Source: Nocardioides sp. SLBN-35
Lineage (GTDB): Bacteria; Actinomycetota; Actinomycetes; Propionibacteriales; Nocardioidaceae
Length of the DNA stretch: 64,000 nucleotides
Assembly: GCF_006715725.1 (NCBI RefSeq)
Contig: NZ_VFNU01000001.1
Location: 1,488,001 to 1,552,000 of the forward strand
Direction of reading: 5' to 3'
A program made the position numbers and the translations under genes. Position 1 is the first letter of the stretch. Every line of letters begins with the position of its first letter. The notes below the pieces were generated by a model. That model ran no database searches and was not told the origin of the DNA. It saw nothing but the letters and a program-made list of their open reading frames with translations. Positions 25,883 to 34,132 of this stretch are shown here, piece after piece.

Positions 25883-25901
25883 TATTGACAGATGTTCAAT
25901 A
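25883..25901. promoter_or_regulatory. Probable TetR operator
   Basis: TATTGA and TCAATA arms separated by 7 bp, in the 40-bp gap between the TetR gene and the monooxygenase gene. It overlaps the minus-strand TAGAAT -10 box (25879-25884) and adjoins the plus-strand -10 box at 25909, so binding would block both promoters. Confidence 0.7.
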
Positions 25902-25908
25902 ACGCCAA

Positions 25909-25914
25909 TAGCGT
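25909..25914 (+). promoter_or_regulatory. -10 box of a leaderless promoter for the monooxygenase gene
   Basis: TAGCGT, 6 nt before the ATG at 25921. There is no Shine-Dalgarno upstream of that ATG. Confidence 0.6.
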
Positions 25915-25920
25915 CGTGCC

Positions 25921-27450
25921 ATGAGCTCCAGCAGCGCGGGTCGCACCCAGGTCGACCACCTCATCGTCGGCGCCGGCTTCGCCGGGCTCGCCGCAGCCAT
26001 CAAGCTCGACGAGGCCGCCGAGCGCGACTTCGTCGTCATCGAGAAGGACAGCGACGTCGGTGGCACCTGGCACATCAACACCTATCCCGGTGCCGAGTGC
26101 GACGTGCCGAGCCAGCTCTACTCCTACTCCTTCGCGCTGAACCCCGACTGGTCGAAGGTGTACTCGCCGCAGCAGGAGATCTGGGAGTACACCCGCAAGG
26201 TCGCCGAGAGGTCCGGCACGCTCGACCGCTTCGTGTTCGACACCGCCGTCCTCGACGCGGCGTGGGACGAGCAGGCGCAGCGCTGGATCGTGCGCACCGA
26301 GGGCCCCGCCGGCGTCAAGGAGTACGCCGCCCGCACCCTCATCGCCGGCGCCGGCGGGCTCTCCGAGCCCCGCCTGCCCGAGATCGAGGGCATCGACTCG
26401 TTCCAGGGCGAGATCTTCCACTCGGCTCGCTGGAACCACGACGTCGACCTCGCCGGCAAGCGGGTCGCCGTGATCGGCACCGGCGCCTCGGCCATCCAGC
26501 TCGTGCCCGAGCTGCAGAAGGTGCTAGCCGAGTCGGGTGGCCACCTCGACGTCTACCAGCGCACGCCGAACTGGGTGATCCCGCGCAACGAGCGCTCCTT
26601 CAGCTCCTTCGAGAAGGCCGTGTTCAAGCGGGTCCCCGGCGCCCAGCGCGCGCTGCGCGCCCTCGTCTACGGCACCCTCGAGTCCCGTGTCCCGGCGTTC
26701 GCGAAGTTCCCGCAGGCGATGCGCGCGGTCGAGATGCAGGGGAAGAGGAACATCGCCAAGGGCATCACCGACCCCGAGCTGCGCCGCAAGGTCACCCCCG
26801 CCTACCGGGCCGGCTGCAAGCGGATCCTGATCTCCAACAAGTGGTACCCCGCGCTCGATGCCGACAACGTCGACCTGGTCACCTCTCCCGTAGCCAAGGT
26901 CACCGGCAACGCCATCGTCACCGCCGACGGCGTCGAGCGGCCGATCGACGTGCTCGTCGTGGCCACCGGCTTCTATGTCACCGAGCCCCCGATCGCCCGC
27001 CACATCACCGGCCGTGCCGGCGTCACGCTGGGCGAGCTGTGGGACGAGAGCGGCATGGCGGCCTACAAGGGGACCACCTTCCACGGCTTCCCCAACCTGT
27101 TCCAGATCGTCGGTCCCAACACCGCGCTGGGCCACTCCAGCATGATCTTCATCATCGAGTCGCAGGTGAAGTACGTCGTCGAGGCGGCCCGGGCGATGCG
27201 CCGCGAGGGCCTCGCCGCGGTCGAGCCGACCCAGGCCGCGCAGGACGAGTGGACCGCCGAGATCCGTCGCAGGATGAAGCCCACCGTGTGGCAGACCGGC
27301 GGCTGCGCCAGCTGGTACCTCGACAAGTTCGGCAACAACACGACCCTGTGGCCGGGTCAGACGTTCACCTTCCGGCAGCACCTGAGCAAGTTCGACCTCG
27401 ACCGGTACGACGTCGAGGTGTCCCACCAGCGAGAGGCAGTCAGCGCGTGA
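25921..27450 (+). CDS. Baeyer-Villiger-type flavin monooxygenase
   Basis: 509 residues. It has an FAD-binding fingerprint near residues 16-23 (VGAGFAGL), the Baeyer-Villiger motif FQGEIFHSARW at 161-171 (FxGxxxHxxxW) and an NADPH-binding VIGTGAS at 184-190. Such enzymes insert oxygen next to a ketone using NADPH and O2, making esters or lactones, often in steroid, cyclic ketone or alkane breakdown. The next gene, a short-chain dehydrogenase, overlaps it by 4 nt and could supply the ketone from an alcohol. Control by the divergent TetR protein is likely. The substrate is not visible in the sequence. Confidence 0.92.
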   Translation: MSSSSAGRTQVDHLIVGAGFAGLAAAIKLDEAAERDFVVIEKDSDVGGTWHINTYPGAECDVPSQLYSYSFALNPDWSKVYSPQQEIWEYTRKVAERSGTLDRFVFDTAVLDAAWDEQAQRWIVRTEGPAGVKEYAARTLIAGAGGLSEPRLPEIEGIDSFQGEIFHSARWNHDVDLAGKRVAVIGTGASAIQLVPELQKVLAESGGHLDVYQRTPNWVIPRNERSFSSFEKAVFKRVPGAQRALRALVYGTLESRVPAFAKFPQAMRAVEMQGKRNIAKGITDPELRRKVTPAYRAGCKRILISNKWYPALDADNVDLVTSPVAKVTGNAIVTADGVERPIDVLVVATGFYVTEPPIARHITGRAGVTLGELWDESGMAAYKGTTFHGFPNLFQIVGPNTALGHSSMIFIIESQVKYVVEAARAMRREGLAAVEPTQAAQDEWTAEIRRRMKPTVWQTGGCASWYLDKFGNNTTLWPGQTFTFRQHLSKFDLDRYDVEVSHQREAVSA

Positions 27451-28283
27451 AGAACCTCAACAACAAGGTCGTCGTCATCACGGGTGCGGGATCGGGCATC
27501 GGCCGCGCCCTGGCCGTGAACCTGGCCGGCAAGGGCGCGCGGCTCGCGCTGTCCGACGTCAACGAGGCCGGCCTGGCCGAGACCGCCGAGCTGGCCTCCG
27601 GGGCGGGCTCGCCCGACGTGCAGACCGCCCGGCTCGACGTCGCCGACCGCGAGGCGTTCGCGTCGTACGCCGCTGCCGTGGCCGACCACTTCGGTCAGGT
27701 CAACGTGGTCATCAACAACGCCGGCGTCGCGCTGGCCGGTGACGTGGTCGACCTCGAGTACAAGGACATGGACTGGATCGTCGGCATCAACTTCTGGGGC
27801 GTCGTGCACGGCACCAAGGAGTTCCTGCCGCACCTGATCGCCTCCGGCGAGGGCCACGTGGTCAACCTGTCGTCCCTGTTCGGCCTGCTCGCGATGCCCG
27901 GCCAGAGCGCCTACAACGCGACCAAGTTCGCCGTGCGCGGCTTCACCGAGGCGCTGCGCGAGGAGATGCTCATCGCCGGCCACAACGTCGGCGTGACCTC
28001 GGTCCACCCCGGCGGCATCAAGACCGCGATCGCCCGCAACGCCCGGGTCTCCGACAAGGAGGACCAGGCCGCCACGGCGAAGCTGTTCGACGAGAAGCTC
28101 GCCCGGATGACCCCCGAGCGGGCCGCCGAGATCATCGTCAAGGGCATCGTGAAGAACCAGGCCCGGGTCCTCGTCGGCCTCGACGCCCACGCCCTGCACA
28201 ACTTCCAGAAGTTCACCGGCTCGCGCTACGAGGACGTCGTCGCGCTGCTCTCCAAGAGGGTCCTTCCGGCCAAGGCCGTCTGA
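27447..28283 (+). CDS. Short-chain dehydrogenase/reductase (SDR)
   Basis: 278 residues of the classical SDR type: cofactor motif TGAGSGIG at 12-19, NNAG at 90-93, catalytic Ser142 or Ser143, Tyr156 and Lys160 in YNATK. The GTG start overlaps the monooxygenase stop (GTGA), so the proteins are made together. It probably oxidises an alcohol to the ketone used by the monooxygenase, or the reverse. The C-terminal region (KNQARVLVGLDAHALHN) resembles SDRs found beside Baeyer-Villiger enzymes. Confidence 0.9.
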   Translation: MKNLNNKVVVITGAGSGIGRALAVNLAGKGARLALSDVNEAGLAETAELASGAGSPDVQTARLDVADREAFASYAAAVADHFGQVNVVINNAGVALAGDVVDLEYKDMDWIVGINFWGVVHGTKEFLPHLIASGEGHVVNLSSLFGLLAMPGQSAYNATKFAVRGFTEALREEMLIAGHNVGVTSVHPGGIKTAIARNARVSDKEDQAATAKLFDEKLARMTPERAAEIIVKGIVKNQARVLVGLDAHALHNFQKFTGSRYEDVVALLSKRVLPAKAV

Positions 28284-28297
28284 CGCCGGAAGCCCAC

Positions 28298-28303
28298 TAG
28301 GGT
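28298..28303 (+). promoter_or_regulatory. -10 box of a leaderless promoter for the FUSC gene
   Basis: TAGGGT, 6 nt before the GTG at 28310, with no Shine-Dalgarno. The same hexamer lies 6-7 nt before the starts at 34794 and 38109. Confidence 0.6.
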
Positions 28304-28309
28304 TGCCGT

Positions 28310-29416
28310 GTGGAGGCGGTGACCGACGGAGTCCTGGACCGGATGTGGTCGCGCAGCCGCCTGTCGCTGCGCGGCCGCTTCGACCGGTGGCGCGAGAAGC
28401 TGTGGGTCGTCGGGCAGTGCTCGATCGCGGCCGGCCTGGCCTGGTTCGTCGCGCACGACCTGCTCGACCACACCCTGCCGTTCTTCGCGCCGATCGCAGC
28501 GGTGCTGTGCCTCGGCACGTCGTACGGCCAGCGGCTCCGGCGCGTCGTCGAGGTCACCCTCGGCGTCGCGATCGGCGTTTTCATGGCCGACGTCCTGGTC
28601 TCGGGCATCGGCTCGGGCGCCTGGCAGCTGGCGCTGATCGTGTTCCTCTCGATGTCGATCGCGCTCTTCCTCGACGCCGGGATCATGTTCGTCTCCCAGG
28701 CCGCCGTCCAGTCGATCGTGGTCACGGTCCTGCTGCCCGGCGCCGAGGGCTCGTTCCTGCGCTGGACCGACGCCGTCATCGGCGGTTGCGTGGCACTGCT
28801 CGCCGCGATGGCGGTCCCGGCCGCGCCGCTGCGCCGGCCCCGCGAGCAGGCCTCCGCCGTCGCCCGCAAGATCGCCCAGCTGCTGCGTGCCGCCTCCGAC
28901 GTGATGGTCGACGGCGAGGTCACGCCGGCGCTCGAGCTGCTCGCCGACGCCCGGACCACCGACCGGCTGATCCGCGAGCTGCAGGCCGCGGCCGAGGAGG
29001 GGATGGCCGTCGTCAGCTCCTCGCCGTTCCGGATCCGGCACCGCGAGCCGCTGCGGCGGATGGTCGAGCTGGTCGACCCGCTCGACCGCGCTCTACGCAG
29101 CACCCGCGTGCTCGTGCGGCAGACCACGATCATCGCCTACCGCCGCCTGCCCGTGCCGTCGTCGTACATCGGGCTCACTGCGGACCTCGCCTCGGCCGCG
29201 GACGCCATCGCCCGCGAGCTGCACGCCGACCGGGTCGCGATCGCGGCCCGCGACGAGGTGCTGGCCGTCGGGGCGGCGACCGGGCAGGTCGAGCGCAGCG
29301 ACATCCTCACCGCCGAGGCGATCCTGGCCCAGCTGCGCGCGATCGTCGCCGACCTGCTCATGGTCACCGGCATGGGCCAGCTCGAGGCGACCGACGCGCT
29401 GCCCCCTCCCCGCTGA
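28310..29416 (+). CDS. FUSC/aromatic-acid-exporter-family membrane protein
   Basis: 368 residues. The first half has about five to six membrane helices (QCSIAAGLAWFVAHDLL; FFAPIAAVLCLGTSYGQR; VVEVTLGVAIGVFMADVL). The second half is a soluble helical domain. The GTSYGQRLRRVVEVTLGVAIG stretch is the hallmark of FUSC/ArAE proteins, related to the aromatic acid efflux pump AaeB. Many actinobacteria have such single genes without the membrane-fusion partner. The substrate is unknown. Confidence 0.85.
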   Translation: MEAVTDGVLDRMWSRSRLSLRGRFDRWREKLWVVGQCSIAAGLAWFVAHDLLDHTLPFFAPIAAVLCLGTSYGQRLRRVVEVTLGVAIGVFMADVLVSGIGSGAWQLALIVFLSMSIALFLDAGIMFVSQAAVQSIVVTVLLPGAEGSFLRWTDAVIGGCVALLAAMAVPAAPLRRPREQASAVARKIAQLLRAASDVMVDGEVTPALELLADARTTDRLIRELQAAAEEGMAVVSSSPFRIRHREPLRRMVELVDPLDRALRSTRVLVRQTTIIAYRRLPVPSSYIGLTADLASAADAIARELHADRVAIAARDEVLAVGAATGQVERSDILTAEAILAQLRAIVADLLMVTGMGQLEATDALPPPR

Positions 29417-29419
29417 ACC

Positions 29420-29436
29420 TGTGACGGCGTGTCACA
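29420..29436. promoter_or_regulatory. Palindrome over the promoter of the SRPBCC gene
   Basis: TGTGAC and GTCACA arms around GGCGT. It overlaps CACACT (29433-29438), a possible -10 box 6 nt before the GTG at 29445. It resembles a CRP/GlxR site but the half-sites TGTGA and TCACA are 7 bp apart rather than 6, so the binding protein is open. Confidence 0.5.
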
Positions 29437-29444
29437 CTTCCGCG

Positions 29445-29885
29445 GTGAGCAACGTGGTGGAGCAGAGCGTCGAGATCGCGGCGCCGATCAGCAAGGTGTT
29501 CGCGTACGTCGACGACTTCAGCACCACGAAGGACTGGATGTACGGCCTCAGCAAGATCGAGCCGGTCACCGACCAGCTCCACGGCGTCGGTGCCCAGTAC
29601 GACGGCGTGATGAAGGTCGGCGTACCGCTCAAGGCGCGCATCGAGTGCACCGCGTGGGAGCGGGACCGGCTGCTCGAGCTGACCTCGGTCAAGGGCGTGG
29701 AGACCACGCAGCGCTGGAGCTTCACCGACCTCGGCGACGACCGCACCCGGGTCGATGCCTGGATCTCCTTCACCCTGCCCGGCGGCCCGGCCGGCAAGGC
29801 GATCGCCGGCGCGGTCAAGCCCGTCGTCGGCATCGCGGTCAAGCACTCCAGCGAGGCGCTGGTGCGCAACGTGGAGTCGCTCTGA
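29445..29885 (+). CDS. SRPBCC (START-like) family protein
   Basis: 146 residues with the fold landmarks of the SRPBCC/polyketide cyclase-like family: an N-terminal strand (SNVVEQSVEIAAPISKVFAY), a middle strand-rich part with WERDRLLELTS, and a long C-terminal helix (AGAVKPVVGIAVKHSSEALV). Such proteins bind small hydrophobic ligands in a deep pocket. It stands alone, ends in a terminator, and probably has its own promoter under the palindrome just upstream. Confidence 0.85.
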   Translation: MSNVVEQSVEIAAPISKVFAYVDDFSTTKDWMYGLSKIEPVTDQLHGVGAQYDGVMKVGVPLKARIECTAWERDRLLELTSVKGVETTQRWSFTDLGDDRTRVDAWISFTLPGGPAGKAIAGAVKPVVGIAVKHSSEALVRNVESL

Positions 29886-29895
29886 GGCGGGAGTC

Positions 29896-29935
29896 GGGTG
29901 GGTGAGAGTGACCTCTGGATCACTCTCACCCACCC
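29896..29935 (+). terminator. Hairpin terminator
   Basis: A perfect 16-bp stem with an 8-nt loop, CCTCTGGA, 11 nt after the stop codon of the SRPBCC gene. It separates that gene from hrpA. Confidence 0.8.
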
Positions 29936-29959
29936 AACCCCGGCAATAATGGGCGCGCT

Positions 29960-32900
29960 GTGAAGATCTCCTACCCGCCCGACCTCCCGGTCAGCGCCCG
30001 ACGCGACGACATCGCGACCGCGATCCGCGACCACCAGGTCGTGATCGTCGCCGGCGAGACCGGCTCCGGCAAGACCACCCAGCTGCCGAAGATCTGCCTC
30101 GAGCTGGGACGCGGCACACCGGGCGAGGACGGGCGTCCGCGGATGATCGGGCACACCCAGCCGCGCAGGATCGCGGCCCGCTCGGTGGCCGAGCGGATCG
30201 CCTCCGAGCTCGGGACCGATCTCGGTGACCTGGTCGGCTACCAGGTCCGGTTCACCGACAAGACGTCGAAGCAGAGCCGGGTCAAGCTGATGACCGACGG
30301 CATCCTGCTGGCCGAGCTGCAGCGTGACCGGCTGCTGCGCCGCTACGACACGATCATCATCGACGAGGCCCACGAGCGCAGCCTCAACATCGACTTCCTG
30401 CTCGGCTACCTGCGCCAGCTGCTCCCCAAGCGCCCCGACCTCAAGCTGGTCATCACCTCGGCGACCATCGACGTCGAGCGGTTCGCGAAGCACTTTGACG
30501 CTCCCGTGGTCGAGGTCTCGGGGCGCACGTACCCGGTCGAGGTGCGCTACCGCCCGCTCATGGACCTGCCCGAGGACGACGAGGACGGCGAGCCGATCGT
30601 CCGGGACCAGACCGAGGCGATCGTCGACGCGGTCAAGGAGCTCTCCGCCGAGGGGCCGGGCGACATCTTGGTGTTCCTCCCCGGCGAGCGCGAGATCCGC
30701 GACACCGCCGAGGCGCTCGCGCCGCTCGGGAACGGCATCCGCGGCGTCGACGTACTGCCCCTCTTCTCGCGCCTCTCCGCCGCCGAGCAGCACCGCGTCT
30801 TCGCCCCCGCCAAGGGCTCCCGGCGCCGCGTCGTCCTGGCCACCAACGTCGCCGAGACCTCGCTGACCGTCCCCGGCATCCGCTACGTCATCGACACCGG
30901 CGTCGCCCGCATCTCCCGCTACTCCGCGCGCACCAAGGTCCAGCGCCTGCCGATCGAGCCGATCAGCCAGGCCTCCGCCAACCAGCGCTCGGGCCGCTGC
31001 GGTCGCGTCGCGGCCGGCATCGCGATCCGGCTGTACGCCGAGGAGGACTTCGAGGCCCGCCCCGAGTTCACCGACCCGGAGATCCTGCGCACCAACCTCG
31101 CCTCCGTCATCCTCCAGATGACCTCGCTGGGCCTCGGCGACATCGAGCGGTTCCCGTTCGTCGAGCCGCCCGACCGGCGCAACGTCCAGGCCGGCACCCA
31201 GCTGCTCGAGGAGCTCGGCGCGGTCACCTCCGGCGCCCGCCAGGGCGAGCTGACCAAGGTCGGCCGCCGCCTCGCCCGGCTGCCGATCGACCCGCGCCTG
31301 GGCCGGATGCTGCTCGAGGCCGAGCGCCTCGGCTGCGTGCGCGACGTCCTCGTCATCGTCGCCGCCCTCTCGCTGCAGGACCCGCGCGAGCGGCCCGGAG
31401 CCGACCACCCGACCGAGCGCGCGCAGGCCGACCAGCTGCACGCCCGCTTCAAGGCCGAGGGCTCCGACTTCCTCTCCTGGCTCAACCTGTGGCGCCACCT
31501 GCGCGAACAGCAGCGCGAGCTGTCGAGCAGCGCGTTCCGCCGGATGTGCAGGCGCGAGTACCTCAACTACCTGCGGGTGCGCGAGTGGCAGGAGTTCGTC
31601 GCCCAGCTGCGGCAGGTCACCAAGGAGATGGGGGTCCGGCTCGAGGCGCCAGCCCCGGTGGTTGAGGTGCGAGGAGCGCCAGCGACGAGCCTCGAAACCC
31701 CCGACGCCGACGGCATCCACCAGGCCCTGCTCTCCGGGCTGCTCTCCCACATCGGCGTGCTCGAGGAGCGCGAGAAGCCGGCCCGGTCGGGGCCGGGCGC
31801 CCGGAAGGACAACCGGCGCCCCGGCCCACGCGAGTACCTCGGCGCCCGCGGCGCGAAGTTCGCGATCTTCCCCGGCTCCGGCCTCGCCCGGAAGAACCCG
31901 CCCTTCGTGATGGCCGGCGAGCTCGTCGAGACCGGCCGGCTCTGGGCGCGCCAGAACGCCGCGATCGACCCACGGTGGGCCGAGCGGCTCGGCGCCCACC
32001 TGGTCAAGCGGACCTACTCCGAGCCGGCCTGGTCCCGCAAGCGGCAGGCCGTGATGGCCCGCGAGCGGGTCACGCTGTACGGCGTACCGCTGGCCGCCGA
32101 CCGGGCCGTCTCCTACGGCAAGGTCGACCCCGACCTGTCGCGCGAGATCTTCATCCGGCACGCGCTCGTGTACGGCGAGTGGGACACCCGGCACCGCTTC
32201 TTCCAGCAGAACCGCCGGCTGCTCGCCGAGGCCGAGGAGCTCGAGCACCGCGCCCGTCGACGTGACCTGGTCGTCGACGAGCACACGCTCTTCGACTTCT
32301 ACGACGCCCGCGTCCCCGAGGGGATCGTCAGTGGCGCGCACTTCGACCGCTGGTGGAAGGACGCCCGGCGCGCCCAGCCCGAGCTGCTCACCTTCGACCC
32401 GGCGATGCTCACCCACGACACGGCCGAGGAGGTCCGCGAGGCGGACTACCCGGAGTCGTGGTCGGTGACGGGGGGACTGACCTTCCCGATCAGCTACCAC
32501 TTCGAGCCGGGCGCGAAGGACGACGGGCTGACCATCGACATCCCGGTCGCCACCCTCAACCGGGTCGACGACGACGACTTCTCCTGGATCGTCCCGGGAC
32601 TGCGCGAGGAGCTGGTCACCGAGCTGATCCGCAGTCTCCCGAAGGCGCTACGGGTCAGCTTCGTCCCGGCGCCGAACACGGCGCGCGAGTTCCTGGCCGC
32701 CGTACCCGCGGGGGAGGAGGCGCTGCTCACCGCCCTCGAGCGCTACCTGCGCTCGACCACCGGCGTGCACGTCCCGCGCTCGGCCTGGGACCTCGCCTCG
32801 CTGCCCGCGCACCTCACGCCGAGCTACCGCGTCGTCGATGAGCGGGGAGCGGTTCAGGGCCGCGGCAAGTCGCTCGCCGAGCTCAAGGCCCCGCTGCAAC

Positions 32901-33820
32901 CGCAGTTCGAGCGCGCGATGGCCGCGGTCGCCTCCGACACCGGCGTCGCCCGCACCGGCGAGACCGACTGGGTCTTCGACGAGATCCCCGTCACCGCCAC
33001 CTGGACCCGCGCCGGCCACGAGGTCGAGGCGTTCCCCGGCCTGGTCGACGAGGGCAGCACCGTCGGCCTCCAGGTCTTCGGCTCCGCCGACGAGCGCGAC
33101 GCCCGGCACCGGCTCGGCGTGGTCCGCCTGGCCCTGCTCGCCCTGGGCTCGGCACCCCTCGCCGGCGTGCTCGATAGCCTCGGCAACGCCGAGAAGCTCG
33201 GCCTCGCCGGGACGCCGTACGCCGGCGTGCCCGCGATCCTCGACGACTGCCTGCGCGCCGTCGTGGTCGACGCCGTCGACGCCCGGCCCGCCGTGCGGAG
33301 CCGTGCGGCGTACGACGACCTGCTGGCCGCCGTGCGCGCGTCCGCCGCCGCGGGGGTGCGCGAGGTGCTCGGCGAGCTGCTCCGCGTCCTCGCGACCTGG
33401 CGCGAGGTCGACCGCCTGCTCAGCGGTCGCGCCGACCTGCCGATGCTGCCCGCGCTGACCGACCTGCAGGGCCAGCTCGCCCGTCTCGTCCATGACGGCT
33501 TCGTCGGTGAGGCCGGGCTCGTCCGGCTGCGGCGCTACCGCACCTGGCTGGCGGCGATGCGCGAGCGTCGTACCGCCCTCGAGACCGGCGGCCCGGCCGT
33601 CCTCGCGAAGGACCGGCAGCGCATGGACGTCCTCCAGCCGCTCCAGGACGCCTATCTCGCCCGGGTCGGCGCCCTGCCCGACGAGCGCCCCGCCGGCGCC
33701 GGCCTGCGCGCGATCCGGTGGATGCTCGAGGAGTACCGGGTCTCCCTGTGGGCCCAGCAGCTCGGCACCGACGGCCCGATCTCTGACGTGCGGATCCGCA
33801 AGGCCCTCGACGCGCTCTGA
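29960..33820 (+). CDS. hrpA: ATP-dependent RNA helicase HrpA (DEAH family)
   Basis: 1286 residues, the usual size for HrpA. Walker A GETGSGKTT at 32-40, DEAH at 135-138, the TSATID motif, motif VI QRSGRCGRV, then the helicase-associated and OB-fold regions and the long C-terminal domain specific to HrpA. It unwinds RNA with ATP; HrpA of other bacteria resolves stalled ribosomes. Residues of about 567-580 (VVEVRGAPATSLET) are encoded by a REP-like palindrome that sits in frame in a variable loop. The GTG at 29960 has no clear Shine-Dalgarno; AATAAT lies 9 nt upstream. An array of inverted repeats follows directly after the stop. Confidence 0.95.
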   Translation: MKISYPPDLPVSARRDDIATAIRDHQVVIVAGETGSGKTTQLPKICLELGRGTPGEDGRPRMIGHTQPRRIAARSVAERIASELGTDLGDLVGYQVRFTDKTSKQSRVKLMTDGILLAELQRDRLLRRYDTIIIDEAHERSLNIDFLLGYLRQLLPKRPDLKLVITSATIDVERFAKHFDAPVVEVSGRTYPVEVRYRPLMDLPEDDEDGEPIVRDQTEAIVDAVKELSAEGPGDILVFLPGEREIRDTAEALAPLGNGIRGVDVLPLFSRLSAAEQHRVFAPAKGSRRRVVLATNVAETSLTVPGIRYVIDTGVARISRYSARTKVQRLPIEPISQASANQRSGRCGRVAAGIAIRLYAEEDFEARPEFTDPEILRTNLASVILQMTSLGLGDIERFPFVEPPDRRNVQAGTQLLEELGAVTSGARQGELTKVGRRLARLPIDPRLGRMLLEAERLGCVRDVLVIVAALSLQDPRERPGADHPTERAQADQLHARFKAEGSDFLSWLNLWRHLREQQRELSSSAFRRMCRREYLNYLRVREWQEFVAQLRQVTKEMGVRLEAPAPVVEVRGAPATSLETPDADGIHQALLSGLLSHIGVLEEREKPARSGPGARKDNRRPGPREYLGARGAKFAIFPGSGLARKNPPFVMAGELVETGRLWARQNAAIDPRWAERLGAHLVKRTYSEPAWSRKRQAVMARERVTLYGVPLAADRAVSYGKVDPDLSREIFIRHALVYGEWDTRHRFFQQNRRLLAEAEELEHRARRRDLVVDEHTLFDFYDARVPEGIVSGAHFDRWWKDARRAQPELLTFDPAMLTHDTAEEVREADYPESWSVTGGLTFPISYHFEPGAKDDGLTIDIPVATLNRVDDDDFSWIVPGLREELVTELIRSLPKALRVSFVPAPNTAREFLAAVPAGEEALLTALERYLRSTTGVHVPRSAWDLASLPAHLTPSYRVVDERGAVQGRGKSLAELKAPLQPQFERAMAAVASDTGVARTGETDWVFDEIPVTATWTRAGHEVEAFPGLVDEGSTVGLQVFGSADERDARHRLGVVRLALLALGSAPLAGVLDSLGNAEKLGLAGTPYAGVPAILDDCLRAVVVDAVDARPAVRSRAAYDDLLAAVRASAAAGVREVLGELLRVLATWREVDRLLSGRADLPMLPALTDLQGQLARLVHDGFVGEAGLVRLRRYRTWLAAMRERRTALETGGPAVLAKDRQRMDVLQPLQDAYLARVGALPDERPAGAGLRAIRWMLEEYRVSLWAQQLGTDGPISDVRIRKALDAL
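31660..31699 (+). repeat. REP-like palindromic element inside hrpA
   Basis: A 40-bp imperfect inverted repeat beginning GGTTGAGGTGCGAGG and ending GAGCCTCGAAACC. Elements of this form (GGTTGAG...CTCGAAACC) are, as I recall, common between genes in Nocardioides and relatives. Here one lies within a coding frame without breaking it. It encodes 14 residues in a loop between helicase-associated segments. Confidence 0.7.
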
Positions 33821-33823
33821 CCG

Positions 33824-33999
33824 CGACCCGGCGCGAAGTGGCTCTGCAATCGGGCCGACCCGGCAGAAAGTCGCGTCGAAAACCCGCCGACCCGGCAGAA
33901 AGTGGCTCGACCGGGCGTCACCTTCTGCCGGGTCGACGCGCTCTCCGGGCAACTTCGCGCCGGGTCGGCCCGATTGCAGAGCCACTTTCTGCCGGGTCG
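33824..33999. repeat. Six 16-bp units at exact 32-bp period, inverted at the midpoint
   Basis: Units begin at 33824, 33856, 33888, 33920, 33952 and 33984. The first three read CGACCCGGC followed by AGAAAGT or GCGAAGT; the last three are the reverse complement. All five spacers are exactly 16 bp. The first spacer (33840-33855) and last (33968-33983) are perfect reverse complements, so the whole 176 bp is a large imperfect palindrome centred at 33911.5. It starts 4 nt after the hrpA stop. It may act as a terminator, be a small non-coding mobile element, or bind a protein cooperatively. No coding role is evident. Confidence 0.85.
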
Positions 34000-34009
34000 G
34001 CGGGAGAGG

Positions 34010-34102
34010 TCGAGCACGCCGGACCGGGAGCGCCTCACGGCGCAGGGCCGCTCGTAGCGGCTGAATTTGGGACCCGGGGCTGCCGCGGCCCGGCGTGCTC
34101 GA
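34010..34102. repeat. 13-bp inverted repeat enclosing about 67 bp
   Basis: TCGAGCACGCCGG at 34010-34022 and its exact reverse complement at 34090-34102. The enclosed DNA has further local hairpin potential (for example GGGCCGCT, then AGCGGCT). It lies between the 32-bp array and the next gene. I see no tRNA cloverleaf or known RNA motif. It may be a terminator or a structured remnant of an element. Confidence 0.6.
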
Positions 34103-34132
34103 TTGCCTATTCTACGGCCTCGGAACCAGTGC

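Noticed and set aside
29420..29436. Canonical CRP/GlxR binding site
   Set aside because: The TGTGA and TCACA half-sites are separated by 7 bp rather than the required 6.
29432..32500. 1022-codon open frame on the minus strand antisense to hrpA
   Set aside because: Its length results from the absence of stops in GC-biased antisense; hrpA motifs on the plus strand are unambiguous.
33824..33999. CRISPR array
   Set aside because: Units and spacers are only 16 bp, units invert halfway, two spacers are reverse complements, and no cas genes are present.
34010..34102. tRNA or SRP RNA gene
   Set aside because: No cloverleaf, anticodon arm, T-loop motif or SRP tetraloop pattern could be found between the arms.
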